Shown: positions 40,001 to 53,469 of the stretch, piece after piece | How the letters are laid out: each line of letters begins with the position of its first letter | How positions within the stretch are numbered: the first letter of the stretch is position 1 | Notes under the pieces: generated by a model | The model's database searches: none | What the model saw: only the letters and a program-made list of their open reading frames with translations | Told to the model about the DNA's origin: nothing | NCBI GenBank assembly: GCA_008508345.1 | Contig: QNGE01001688.1 | Coordinates: 1-64,000, forward strand | DNA: 64,000 bases | Source of the DNA: Paragonimus westermani | Lineage: Eukaryota; Platyhelminthes; Trematoda; Plagiorchiida; Troglotrematidae | Direction of reading: 5' to 3' | Translations under genes and position numbers: made by a program

Positions 40001-43000
40001 TGCAAATGGCTATATGCAATAGTAACCAATGATCATTACCTCATCATATGCTTCTCACTTTTCATGTATATCGAATCGAGACCTCCGACTCGCTGACAGT
40101 AGTTCTGGTTACATTATACCTTACAAAATCGGCGACTATGCAAATTTTGTAGACAATTTTGTAACGCATGGGTCTTTCACGTCCACCTTTAGAGTTAAAA
40201 CCAGTCCACGTCTATTCTCAGCTAACTACTGACGAGCACTTGGAGATTGAGTTAAGATGGTTTAGTAATTACACATAACTGACTTCTGGCTCCGCAACCA
40301 GATGGACCACTTTGATGTGTTTACTAGTTAGATGATGAATGCTGATCGATTCGGCGAAAGCACTACAGAGTTTGTCTGTTAAAACTCACACTCAATCTAA
40401 TTCAATTTATGGCATGTTTTGTGTGGTATAAGGTGACATGGTTATCCGGAACCCGGAGCGAAATTTTCTTGAAATTGTTGGTTACGGCTTTAAATAGTGT
40501 AACAAACGAGCAGCGAGAATGCTGCTCAGATGTGAGTCGACTTCCATTGATTCAACGAACAATTGGGGGAAAAAATCAGACAAACATTTCCAAACATAGG
40601 GACATTTTGGGGTTTTAAGTATATCTTATCAAACTTCTGGTAACCCAGGATATAAAAAGTTGTATTTTTCAATCTCTACAAAGCGGTCGCATGCACGTTT
40701 TCCCAGTTGAATAGGGTAACCACATAAAACATAAGAAAATCTGATCACATCGTACAGGTGAAACAAATCTAGGCAGTCACAAATGAGGCTGATCGGTTAA
40801 GTTGGGATCCCTTGGATGGTTGGGGCATTCTTAAATTTCTGGACTCTCTATTTATACGTAAGTATTGCACATGTGTTTCCCACTGGTTCTGTTAATTCGT
40901 AGACTACCATGTCCACATTTTATAGTCAACATTCCGTCGCAAGCAATGACGGCACCACGCTTGTCAGAACAGTTCAAAGATCATCACAACAGAATACAAA
41001 AATGAACGCAATCTCACGACTTTCTCATAGTTTACAAAGCGGTCAAATTTTGCTATGGAAATCATCATGCATGCTTATAGTCATTCAGTGATAACAAAGA
41101 ATACAAATCCATGAAATACTGTATGTAATTCTGTGTTCCCGAAGGTTAATTTTTATTGGGGCATATGCTCAAATATGTTCAACGACAGCAGCCGGGAAGG
41201 TGGTTTTGCGGTATGAATATATTAAATTCAAGAACAAAGACATCTCGAAAACTGCTTTTTCCGTGCGTAGTAATCTTGTTGTGTCTGCAAAAGACGTTTG
41301 GTCAGCAAGTTGGTTTATTGCGCAAACTTCCGTACACGTCATGCGGAAAACTAAACCACAAACGCGTACACTCATTTGCATGACAGACGAGCACTCACAT
41401 GCACTGGTTGAGAGTACGCCCTCATTCGCCTCGGTGAAAAATCTCACACTGCATGTGCACACTGTTCCGATAGTCTCTTCTTGTCCGTCGTGTTCGGAGC
41501 TTGTCCTTTTGTTCCTGAATGTCGCCTATGGATGATACACTATTTGTGAGTAGTGTACTGCTCACAACGAAACAATCTCACTGATAAGTTATTCATTCAC
41601 AATATTATGTCCATTCGTCAAGATGTAGGATTTAATAATTCAGCAACTCTTCTAATTCAATGTAAAAAACGTCCACTGAACTGATTATTCGAAACCATGA
41701 TAAATACTGTCCTTTCGTACAGATAGTATAAGCTAATCTGCTGAGGTCCTCATGAAAAAGCGTCTGCTCATCCCAACCGAGAAGCCTACTGATTGGAATG
41801 GCAATTAGTTCTGTAAGGTTTTAAGCCGGTTTATACAGCTCTTCGTAGTTGACCAATTTTCAAAACCAGTCAACCGGAGCTAGGAGGATCATTCTTCAAA
41901 CTCAAAGCAAGGCAACTTAGTTAGCAACAAGATTAAACTACAGTAGTAGCCGCCAGGAATCAGCTTGTAAACAAACGCATTTTAGTTTTCACTCAGTCGC
42001 AAACTATAAATCATAAAGGATCGCTTTTATGCGTGTAGAAGCAGATGGTAGTGAAATTAGTATACCTTTGGTAATCCACCGTAAAGCTGCTGAACAGTGA
42101 TTATATCTTTATTTTTAATGCTGCATCTCTTCACCATCAAATTCTTGTTGTTTTCTGACCTTTTTTACCCTAATTATCTTGTTTTAACCCTCAGTTTATC
42201 CAGTGGTCGATTGATGTAAGTGATATTTGAGCCAATTACTCGTCTACTCTCCATCAGATCTGAACCCGCCCGCCACATTTCAACATTCATTTCGTGTCTT
42301 AGTCCAGTGAAAATTCAAATAGGCACATATTTATCAAAGACACCCTCGAACCGCGCTGTGATTACTAGGTCAACTAAGTTTACTGCCTCGTCAGTTCCTA
42401 CCCATTTTCTTGTCAATGAAGACAATAGGTGAAGCAATCAACTGAAGCACATCTTACGTAAGAACTTTGAGTTTGTTCGGGTAAACAACATAAAAGTTAT
42501 CTATTTTAGAACGGTAAAACGTTTGCTGGTCATTTACCGGTAGACACAATTTTCTTTGAAAATTCATGCGGAGAGAGATTGTTCAAAACGTTTATGAAGG
42601 AAGGGAATTGGCGTGAATTTTCTGAAATCAATGTCAAACTCGCAAGAAAAAAGCAGAATTTGTCACAACAGCTGTCAATTGGAAGTTTTATAAAATTGAT
42701 GTTGCTTAGCCAATATTATATTTTTTAAAAATTGTCTAGAGAAACAGTACCACTTGAGCCACATTTTTGATCGTACGATTTCACTTCACATTTTTTCAAG
42801 TGAAAGCTGTCCATTTTGAGTTTGAGCGTTACAACAGAAAATCCGTGCGCAGCTAGTCCGTGAAAACAGAAATTTGTCGCCATTTGTTGAAAAGTTATTA
42901 GTAAGCACCGGGAAATCAGGTGAATTTGTGGGAATGCTAATTTGTGTCTAAATGTTAACCGATTAGTGGGTGTTCCGATCAACCAGCACCAAAATTGATC

Positions 43001-46000
43001 AGCAGATTTTTGCAAGCAGCTTCTCCCGTTCATCTTTCAGATACTAGTAAACAGCTGCTTCAAGCAAGTTAGTTTTTGTCAGACACAAGAACGTCTACGG
43101 GTTGGCAGAAAACTTTTCGGTTTATTCTGGCGACATTTATTCGTAAGTCGTGTTTGTGACTTCCTTACTTGTGTGAAACTGACATAGCTCACATAAATCG
43201 AAATTCCTGTCGGGTCTTCTACCAATAACTACAAGAACACACCAACTCCACAGACTACTTCTCAAGTAGTCATTAATACACCGTCCTAAATGGACGCTAA
43301 TCACCTAGTACTCTAACCAACACCCCAATACTTTGTGGTGCTAAGTAAATAACACGGAGAGAAGATTAAGTTTGCGAACTGAATTCACCCCATGAATTCT
43401 TTACAGTCGTAATCGTGTGACACTGGAAATCAAATTATGCCGACGGTTGACTGAAAATAAATGGAAAACTACTCTTGGCGCTCCTGAACCTATCTTGGTC
43501 TTTGCTGGGAAAACGACGACAAGCATAATGTAACTTTGGATTTCTCTTAGGCATGCAACGGTAGCTTATGGTAGGTGATTAACAAGGATTCAGGTAATCT
43601 GAACAGATCCACCCGGTTACACGTTGCGAATATACGGAACTCTAAGACTCTCGTTTGTGTGCCCGATCTGAGCGAAGTACCTGGCGATCAGCGATTCGCA
43701 CGGTTATTGTCTGCTTGGCTCACTGATTAACGTATCGTTTATGATAGGTGGTTAATTGTTATTACGTCTCCAGTCCACAGTTGCATAACTTTTGAACAAG
43801 TCATGTTGTTTCCCTGTATAAATGATTTGGTGTCGGCGTAGTGCTGTGTAGCCTAACAAGAAACAATCAATTTCAAAATGTACCAGATGGATTGGGGAGG
43901 TGATAAAATCACCTGAAACTCGCCACCTAATAACAAACTCAGCAAGATTCCTGGTCCTGCTTTCTCTTCTGGTAACAGGTCACAGAGTAGCTGATGTATG
44001 TGCATGAACAACTAACATGCCAACTTTGCAGTCTGTTAAGTGTTTGGGTAATGTAGCCCTTAAATCTAGCCACCTAATGTTTCTTTCTCACTTAAAATTA
44101 AGCTTCACTCTTCAGTATTTGATAAATTTGATCAATATGGAAACTCGTTTGCCTTATTGTACGTGCTGTTATCCCATCCCGTTCATTAGGCTGCTGTCGA
44201 TGGTGTCAATTATTTTGTCCCATTTGCTCAAGAGTCTGTCTATTCGAATCACACTTTCTTCCCCCTACTCGTCGCTTTTACTGTTTCTCACCCTTGATTC
44301 AACTACAGTTAGCTGCCGTGCGAGCTCCTGTCTGATCTGATTTGCTATCTTTTCAAAATGCTTACCGTGTAAGCAAAATTCAGCAATTTACCCGTTTACT
44401 GTTTCCTTGTGTTGTTCTGCTTGAAATCGGATAATTAACGAAACGTTTTTGGTATTTACAGCGCATTCAACAAACGTTTTAAGTGTTTTAAAGGTTCACA
44501 CCGTAACCACAAAAGAACGTTGAATGCAAGTGATCACAGCTACATTATTTCCGATCAACTGATCTTACGAGATAATTCCATTATGGGTCAAAACATTGTC
44601 ACAAAGCCCAATCGGATGAATTTTGTCGAATGCGTCAATAAATCATTCCAGCTGTAAAATCACAAGACTTTCAAGTGTTCATTCGTGCTTCACCTAAAGG
44701 TGCACCATTCATGCTTGTAACAAACGTATGAAAAAATAGTCCACAACATTGTTATCTTGTGAACGATCACATCCCGTCTATTCGTTTTTCCCCTACCAAG
44801 AAGGAAGTAGTTAAATCAAGGCTAAACTTCAGTCCAGCCATATTCACTGGACACATTTTTCGTTGCATACAAAGCAGTTTGGCGAGAGCAGATTAGGAAA
44901 CAACTTCTCACACTTCTGTCGAAATAACGTGGGTGGATTACAATGGATTATTATCTTGAAAGTAACTTATCATAAAATTACACTTTCAACGAGGATTACG
45001 TAAAAGCCATTATTAGAGCTAAAGATGACAATGTTAACACAGATCTGGCTGTCCTCAACAAACTTGTTATCACATAGAAATCATCGGCTGTTTTACAGAC
45101 TAGATATCATCTTGGAAACGAGGGATTGTTGTCGTTGTTTCTAAAGCTTCCTCTATTCTAAAGTTTACCACTACGTCTAGTTCATCAATTGAGTGCTTCG
45201 TAGAAGAACACGCTGTGTGTAACCTGCTTTGTTTAAATGTTCGCTAGAATTAATCAATGCACTATCGTGTTTAAACGTTAATTTGACCAAATACTGCCGA
45301 TTTGTTGGTTTGTTCGCACAACGATATTTTGACCACCTGTGATATTCAGTTCAGCTTTCATAGAATTTACTAAATTTGAAATAAGGTCCAGCTGAGTTGT
45401 AATTTTATTCGGGAAGATTCTTGTCGTCAATGAGTTATCTGTGACGACGAACTCTTGTTAAAAGATGTGTACAAACTGTTAAAAAGCAAACAACCATCAC
45501 GCATCATGTGTTTTTAGTTATCAGGTGTGAATAATCCGACAGGTTTCCAGTAGTCAACCACATCACGAAGAATATTTTTTGTAAAACTATATGGAAAAGG
45601 AAATTCTAGAAATTTGACAGGGTAGGCCATTCTACAAGTTACTGCTGATATAACATGAGTTGCAGATGGAAGTTTCTGTCGGAAGATCCTCTCATTTGTC
45701 ACTCACAGTTTTGAACTGTGCAAACCCGACATGTTTTAAACAGCTCAGAATTAAATTGCACTCCGATATTTCGATAATTCTGGGATATGACCTATCTAAA
45801 AAGTTATAACCCGCACAGATTACTTATTAGGCTTGAGGCTTCTTAGTCAAGTGAACTGGCTGTTGACAGGATTAGGGGTTAGTAACACAAACAAATCGAT
45901 CACACAACATGAATAACAAACTTCAGCGTTTCTCACTTGTTCTAAATCGCGACTGAGTTGCACGTTGACTAAGTTCTTCGCGGAAAATCTAGTGGTATGG

Positions 46001-49000
46001 TATAGCATCAGTTACTTCTAAACTTGCAGCCAAATTTAAATGTAAAATATCGCCGGTATATTGATGTATGCTACATTTTATTATCCGTTGGTTAAAAGAG
46101 CACTGGAAGTTCACTTATGCACGACTCTTGGGTTGGACGCTGAGTATTGAATGTTCTGCCCAACCCTTTAACAAGATCACTTAAGTATAAGTATCTGTAC
46201 ACAAGATTACATCCAAACGGGTAATGTAAATGTTCTGAAGACCGATATTAACAATCCTACAGTCTTTAGTTCTTAGCCGCTTAAATGTTATTGGTCTGAC
46301 TGAATTGATTTTCCACCTACACAACACGTCTGGAAATTCAGTTGCTAACGATTATTTTTTTAAATCGTTCACAAGTTAGCAGGACCAAGAATATTTCATC
46401 AGATTAATTTCTATATTAAAAAGCTAGGCCTATTAACTGGTTGCCAGCCTGAGTTAAAACGTATAACACGTAAGGTCAGGGTTCAAGCGTATAGGAAGGT
46501 TATGCATTGACGGACCGGTAGTAATGTATATCTTATATTACCCCCAAACCCCGTACTATTGTTGTTAGTGACGAACGCGGATGACGCAACGATTGTTTAT
46601 TCAGCGAATCAACACGAGGGGCATATGCTACGATATCACCTGTAAACAAAACGCTTAACTGCATATAATACTACTTTCGGGAAACCTGGGTTGCTAATGT
46701 TAAGTTTATTTTCGAGAAATATCAATTCTCGCTGGAGTACGCTCTAATGTTCCTTCTGGTATTTCTCCCCGGTTATTTCCATACCCAAGTACGCACCTCC
46801 GCTTAACTGCTGACAAGTGGTATACTGCGACTGTTCATCCCGTTACGTTAATTACAGGAGTTTTCAGTTATAACTTAGTTGTAGTCCTAAGCGCCCCAAC
46901 TGTTTTGAGTCGAAAGTTTTCATCGGAATAATTAATGGCGGAACTTCCCATGTTAGAACAAATCTGAAAATATCAACGCAGTTCAACAGAGAAACTTAAA
47001 TGGATTCGAGATGTTCAAATCGATCTTTATTGATTCATATTGTCCTGTAACTTTTACAAAAAAATGAAGAATGTCTTTCGTACATTTCCTGTTCACTGGT
47101 GGTTTAACTTCAGAGGCTGGCAGACGCATGACACCCATAGAAAATTCAGCTTCGATGAAACTATACAAAAACGAGCGCTAAGCGTGTTCACTTCATTAAG
47201 TATTATGGGGTCCTTGAAAATCAACATTTTCCACATTAACCTGAAGTAGTAGTCTGCTGTTCAGAAAACGTTAACGGTCGGCCAAGTAGACAGTCTGGTT
47301 CACTCCATACTCAAAAATGTCAGAGTCCTTTGCGCGAGGGGTTTGTTTATAAGAAAGCCAATTGCAGTTAGGCTAAAGAAGTATTGGTGGAATTCAATCA
47401 CATTTGAGTAAGCAACAGTGAAGGCAGAAAATGACGTTTCTCTACATTTTTTACAGATTTCCCATATTGTTCTGAGAGTGTGCTATTCACTCCGACGAAC
47501 TCACCCTTTTACACGCCATAATAAGTCGGCGTCTAAAAGACCTATGGTAGAATTTTTGATAAAAATGCCAATCACTATACTGTGCATTAACAGAGTAACC
47601 TGAATAGTCCTGTTTTTTAGCTATATGATAGGAGGTAATTATTTTATAACTAAACAGAAAAGAAACACATTGAATAAGCATGATATGCAGTGAACTCATA
47701 TAAGGCGTATTGTGTGGTTAAATTTATCACATACTGTAAAGTATATTTACGGATGACGAAGTAAACTAGGTCATACAGTTTGATGTCACTGTTTTTAGGT
47801 CTACTTTTAAGAGACAGGCAGAAATAACATCACGTATAATATGGAAACAATATCATCCGTGAAGCCAAAACAACGATCGAACGTCATATACAGTGTGATG
47901 CGTGGAAAGTGCGTAGGCTGTAGACAATCGAGGGGGTTGAGTGGGCTCGGAAGCTGCTCAAGTGTTAAATGTTAAATTATGGGGCCCATGACTTGCTTTC
48001 TAGCTGAGTGCAAATATGGGGCAAAACATTACGCGTGATAACTTCATAATATGTACCAATACACTGTCACTACGAACACAGGTTATAAAGAACTATTTTA
48101 TTTTCAGGCGCGGAAGATTTGCTTATCAAAGACAGACTAACGAAGACCTCCAGATGTTCCCCCAGTTATTGTAACACACATTGCTTTCTTGAAGTTTCGC
48201 AACATCACTTGGGAGGTGTCTGGAACTGTTTCAAAGCATTTTTTGTAATTGTCGTGGAATCCCATGATAATCTCACTTTTCGGCCTATTCTTCAGAGCTT
48301 GCTGTTTTATTTCTTGTAAGCAGGCTACATTTTGCTGGATTTTTAGCTGTGCTACTGGGAAGTTGAGACGTGTCCGCGGGCGCTATGAAAACTTACACAC
48401 AGAATCTTCATTACCCCACCCATATCATTCATCAGGCTTTTCTTAGGTGTCTGTCGAAAGTAGACCAAATGCTCCCACACTAATTACAATCGTTCTGTGT
48501 GAACTCTCGCCAGAGTAAATACGGTTTGCCTAAGACTTCTCCATCGGAAACAAGCCACAGTAATAACTTTGTAGTAGAATGGAGATTGACTGTTAATTTA
48601 CACACTACTGTGTTCTGGATAGTGGAGTACTGACGATACTTCAGGCCTTCTGTGTAGGTCTTGTTAATTCCAATTTTTTGACTAACACATGTGTTGAGAG
48701 AAGATACATCTTAATCCATTTGAATGGTTAACCCAATGAGGGTAAATTGATTGATTATACTTCATCCCTGAGCATAACATATAGTAACGAAATCTCATCC
48801 AGTTTCAAAGTTTCATAGCCGTCCTCCAGATGGCACGGATATTTTACGCACGTTGTTCTCTTAATGTGATTTTGAAAATTGACTTCTTTTCTGTAACCAT
48901 TACTGTATCTGTCGTTTAGTTACCCATCCAATCACATACTACGTCATAAATTGGATCACTGTATGTACGCTCGTTGTTTTACTTGTCATTCCTTTTTATA

Positions 49001-52000
49001 AATTGTGTCTCCTTAGAAAGTCACAAGAGGCGACACAGTTCAAGTCAACATCTTGAATCCGATTTACTAGGTCAGCTCTTCGAAACCGCCGTTTTTATTG
49101 ACTTTACAGATATGATGTTTTGACTTGCAGTTAAATCTGCGCTTCCCAAGTACGTTGGCCTTAATGGGAACTCCACCGCTGTGCGAGATTTTAAAGCAAC
49201 GTACAAACACAATGGAGTTTGCAAGATTTTCCATCAGCTGTTACGCTTAATTTGCATACTCCCATGGACATACTAAATGGTTTCGTCAAGAGAAATTGAT
49301 GTCTACCCAAGGTAGTCAAAGTCGTCGACGTTTGCTAAATGATATAAAATGGTTTTCTTTAGGTAGTTACAATTGTGAATTTCGACAATTGAATTGTATG
49401 TCCACAAACAATATCCATAGAATTACGACTGTTTAAACCTTTCCGTATAAGTGGATGACATAAACCAGTGACTTACATAAAGGGGTTGAGGACTTCTGAT
49501 GATAACTAAATAGTAGTAGTCTGTTTCTGATCGTAGTGAACGTAGACCTGATGTTTAGGTAACAATCACTTAGGTGTTATCGTATTATAGTCAGGCTCCT
49601 GACAGGTATTGGGTGTCTGTATGCGACACACTGTTATGTGGGGTCAAACTGACTGGCAGAAAGAATCGAGATCTATTTTGTTTGTCTTGACGGACGTGTC
49701 TGTTTGTGGGCAGCAAGTGGATGGCCATGCATACATAAGCTGATCCAGAGTGCGGCCAGAATGCAATAATGTAATACGGAATGAGTCATTTTACGTGTAT
49801 GACGAGCTGACCAGACGACATTCAAGGTTCCAGAAAAGACGGATCAGCTGTAGTTCATACTTATGTTTCTAGTTTGCTGAATGAAACATAGAAGGTTGAA
49901 AGTCCAGTGTATGTAGCGATTTTCTGAACGACCTCTTCAGGAATGAACACAAATTTAGCGTAAGTGTTCTGTCTGAGATTGGATACATCCAGTTCTTTGA
50001 AGATACTTCTTAATAAGCATTCAACAAGCCCATCGTTTGCTGCGAGTATAGGTCTAACGGTGGGCACGAGTCACCGTTGCATCATAACCGTTGAATAATC
50101 AAAAGTTCCTACGCACCTCTATGGTTTAGTGTCGAGGAACCTGGTGCCAGCGTATCCATGTTAGACCACGCTGAACATTTCGCGTTGTCCGACAATGAAT
50201 ACGGAACATTTACCCTTAAGATCATACCATGACGGCTTGTTTCAGCATTCTGATGGTTCTACTGTGTTTTGACTTGGTTTATCATCACTGGATATTCGGC
50301 GAATGTGGGAAGTAGATCATTGGCAGTGGGGGAACCTTTGTTACAGCATGCATGCATTACAGCGAATAGCTCCCCGCCAAACAACCAGGGATAGTGGCGC
50401 TAGCAATCGGTTTTGAAGAGTTGTGCAGCACCCAAAATTCGATCTGTTCGCTTAAACCAGCGATACCTAAAAATCCGCCATACACCAAAGGCACAAAAGG
50501 CATTCGCCTTGTCTGGAAGCTGGATCACAAGAGAACCAGTTTTCTAGTGTTAACAAGCATTTGGTAAGTAACGGAGGGCAACATAACTAACGTCATGTAC
50601 CGACGTAAAAATATACTGTTTCAGTGGATAAATGCATAAGCTGTACTCATGGTAAATAGGTAAGATAAAGGAGGTCATGTGAGACATTGACCTGTGATAG
50701 ACTTGAGCCTGGTGTACTCCACCTAGGTGAAACTATTGTTTATAGAATCCAGTCATAGCTACAGAATAATTGTGTTTCATCCATATGATAAGTGCGTAGT
50801 TTCCTTTGTTTTTGGTTAGTCCTCGTTGACTAGGATCAACTTCAGCATTCCAGGTATTAGACATTTTAGATGATTCAATACGTACACCATGAAATCACTC
50901 GGGTATAAGTGTAATTTTTACTCGAGGTAGAAGAGTAATATAGTGTCACTAATACGCCTACCTAATGCATCGGTTACCAGGTCGGCGTGCTGGTTTGAAA
51001 CTGACTGTGTCGTATCTGCAGGATCTGAGCGTTTTGCTAGGACCCCAAATTACTCAGAAGGTTTTAAGTGTCCAGAATATCTACGGTTTTATATAGATTT
51101 CTGAGAAACTTTCTATTTCATTTCTGAATAATCATCCTTTTCGGTGCAAGCATTTTGCAGGACTTTCTTGCACATCAAGGTGGATTTTCACTGTCTGAGT
51201 TTGTAATGACGAAGGTAGTGTTCTTGCGGTATGCGTTTGCATCTGCTGCTATGTCCTCTTTCGCGGTCTTGCCCGGCCCATTGAGTTCTGACACAATTAC
51301 TAACAGTAAACTGTTCTCGATCGTGTCTATGGTATCCTGAGTCCCCCGGGGTTACAGATTTGAAGGATGTGTCCTAAGGTGAGCATATATCACGAGTTTG
51401 CAAATCCTTTCATTAGACGTTAGTGCATATTCTCCGCTCCTCAACCTGAATTCGGTGGCTAAAGCATTGGTATTGGAAATCGTGTGTGATACTTTCCTCT
51501 TCAGTGTTTGTTGCTAAGACTCGTTGAGCAACCATCTGTGGTCTGTTGTGCGTGCTTAAATATATTTGGTCGCCGATGTTTCTCTGAAGATCCGTTTGCT
51601 GATTTTCGTTCGCTATCTAGATCAGGCTAGATTGTTTAATCAGAAACTGATCGTTTTCGCAAAAGTCGCACGTTTAAGACCGATGAGTATGACAAATAAA
51701 AATGTGCGACTTAGCTTGTATAGCTTGAGTTATCTAGTCACGTGAATTGAAACGTAACACAGAGATCAGAATCTCATAACTGGGTATCCAGTGGTTCAGT
51801 AGCAGGTAAAATACAATGACCTACCGGAATTACACTGGAAAAAGTGGTTTGGGTGACCGACCCACAATTGCACTTTCGAAAAGAAGGATTACCAGATTAA
51901 TTGCTAGCGCTTATCTTCCACAGACCACATACCGCCAGACAAAATATCGTCAAAGTGTATTCCGTATCTGTCTGCTGGTTTGATATGATGTTTACAGTTC

Positions 52001-53127
52001 ACGCTTGCATTGTGCTGCATTTTAATTGCACACAAGTTATCTACTCATTCACTCGGGGTGAATGAATTAATCTGTTCGAATTGCTTATTCCTCACCACCG
52101 TCTGAATCGTTCTGAACACTGCTTATTTAGGGAGATCATGATTAACTGGACTCTAGGCAATCATTTTGTTTGTCAAAGACCACATGGTGGCTATTACAAT
52201 TAGGGTGTATGTTGTGGATTGATTAGCGGAAACTAAGCCAATAGACTGTGGCTAGTAACATCCCGGTGCTACAACAAGCGTGACGTGGGCACTCACAAAA
52301 TGCAGGATCATGAAAATTCAGTTCACTCGCGAGGTAGCATATGGTGACCTGAAAACTGTAAACCGGTATATCTGGATTACGCCTTAGGTAGTTCAATGTA
52401 CAAGAAATTACTGCAAAAGCCTCAACATCACAGTTGCCCGTCTAAAATGACTAGGCATTCAAAGGTGATAAAGTTGTGACAGATCGACCTAACCCTGGTT
52501 ACTGCGGAAATGCCGTTCTAATCATAGTTAATGCCTACCAGATGCGTTTTCATTTAATCCTTCAACTATTGATAGTACTATAAATATGTTCACATTCAGA
52601 CGGAATCGGGACAGATAAGATGGACTCCATCATGGCCTCAACTAGTCAGAAACTGAACAGCACTCAGCAAAAGCTGGCAATTTAGAGAGGTCGGTGTAAA
52701 CGTTCAAACGAGCGGCTAGTTGGTGTTGACTTTTTCTGTCAATATGTTATATACAACGCTATCAACAAAATGGTGACACTGAGCCTGATCACTTTCTGAT
52801 CAAGTGTACGCGTGCGCGAACACTGGGTATTGAAATATAAACAGTGACGACAACAAATTAATTCTTTCACTCAACCAGATCAATTGCAGAAGCGCAGTGG
52901 GTTGTGATTTCAGATCAGGAACTTTTCGTGTTCTTTTTGATTCAGCTAACTAATGATAACAGTTTGCGTCTACATCTGGACTTGCTCTGTACAGATGATC
53001 ACGCGGCCTCCAGAGTGTCTAATGCAACAATCTGTTTTTGACGTAATTTACTTCACAAACCGCCATACTGCTGATCTATAAGACCTTCCTAATAAGTTGC
53101 CTGCTCCACGCATTTTATCTCTTACAG

Positions 53128-53403
53128 TGTGCTACCAGTTCATGCCACCACCGGGACGCAGACAACGTGGCTTACGTTCATCGATTTGAACATGAGATCA
53201 AGCATCGGAGCCAGTTCAAATGCTATATCCACGCCAAGCATGAAGACGAAGCGTTGCTTACCAAGTTCTATTCTGCTAACACACTGTTCCATGCCATTTT
53301 CTGGCCCGTCAGCCTGTTCACTGCCGCTGTTATGTGTGTTAGTTTAGCCTACTTTGTGGATCGTTGTCGTGCGTGGACCGGCGACCAGAGCGTGATTGTT
53401 TGA
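53128..53403 (+). CDS. BK-channel beta-subunit-like (KCNMB/TipE type) protein, coding exon 2
   Basis: This terminal coding exon encodes residues 122-212 and the TGA stop. It starts in phase 0 after the acceptor (CTTACAG|TGTGCT). The extracellular loop ends with Cys122, Cys127 and Cys153. RSQFKCYIHAKHEDEALL and the second membrane span (about 174-198, LFHAIFWPVSLFTAAVMC) match the most conserved part of KCNMB proteins, whose TM2 carries the same F-W-P motif. A short cytoplasmic tail ends DQSVIV. Joined to exon 1 the protein has 212 residues, within the usual range of the family. The extra cysteines (76, 80 and 127) go beyond the four conserved ones. Confidence 0.85.
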   Translation, partial: CATSSCHHRDADNVAYVHRFEHEIKHRSQFKCYIHAKHEDEALLTKFYSANTLFHAIFWPVSLFTAAVMCVSLAYFVDRCRAWTGDQSVIV

Positions 53404-53463
53404 TAACACTAGATTTTCTGGCAGTCGTTTAAGTAATTATGGTTGTTTATATGTATTTTGGAA

Positions 53464-53469
53464 AATAAA
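53464..53469 (+). promoter_or_regulatory. Poly(A) signal AATAAA of the beta-subunit gene
   Basis: A canonical AATAAA lies 60 bases after the stop codon, with a short AT-rich 3' untranslated region. This supports exon 2 being the last exon. Confidence 0.7.

Larger units (their letters stand above)
26094..53127 (+). other. 27-kb phase-0 intron of the beta-subunit gene
   Basis: The intron begins GTAAGT at 26094 and ends in a pyrimidine-rich TTTTATCTCTTACAG at 53127. Both junctions are phase 0 and the joined protein has the family's full layout, so no further coding exon is needed. It hosts the family-2 RTE relic (28065-29640) and SINE copies (33527-34016). The rest (26.1-28.0, 29.7-33.5 and 34.0-53.1 kb) shows only short, unsupported open frames. 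Confidence 0.78.

Noticed and set aside
41169..41535. Overlapping open frames on both strands, about 100 codons each
   Set aside because: No motif, no splice context and mutual overlap; probably a chance effect of locally higher GC.
44017..44340. 107-codon plus-strand frame rich in Leu and Ser
   Set aside because: It could suggest a membrane protein, but it follows pyrimidine-rich sequence and has no recognisable family or splice pattern.
48108..48171. Possible middle exon of the channel gene (good acceptor TTATTTTCAG, short frame GRFAYQRQTNEDLQ, GTAACA donor)
   Set aside because: Exons 1 and 2 already join in phase 0 into a full-length protein with no missing segment. This piece has no family motif and would lengthen the loop next to a conserved cysteine.
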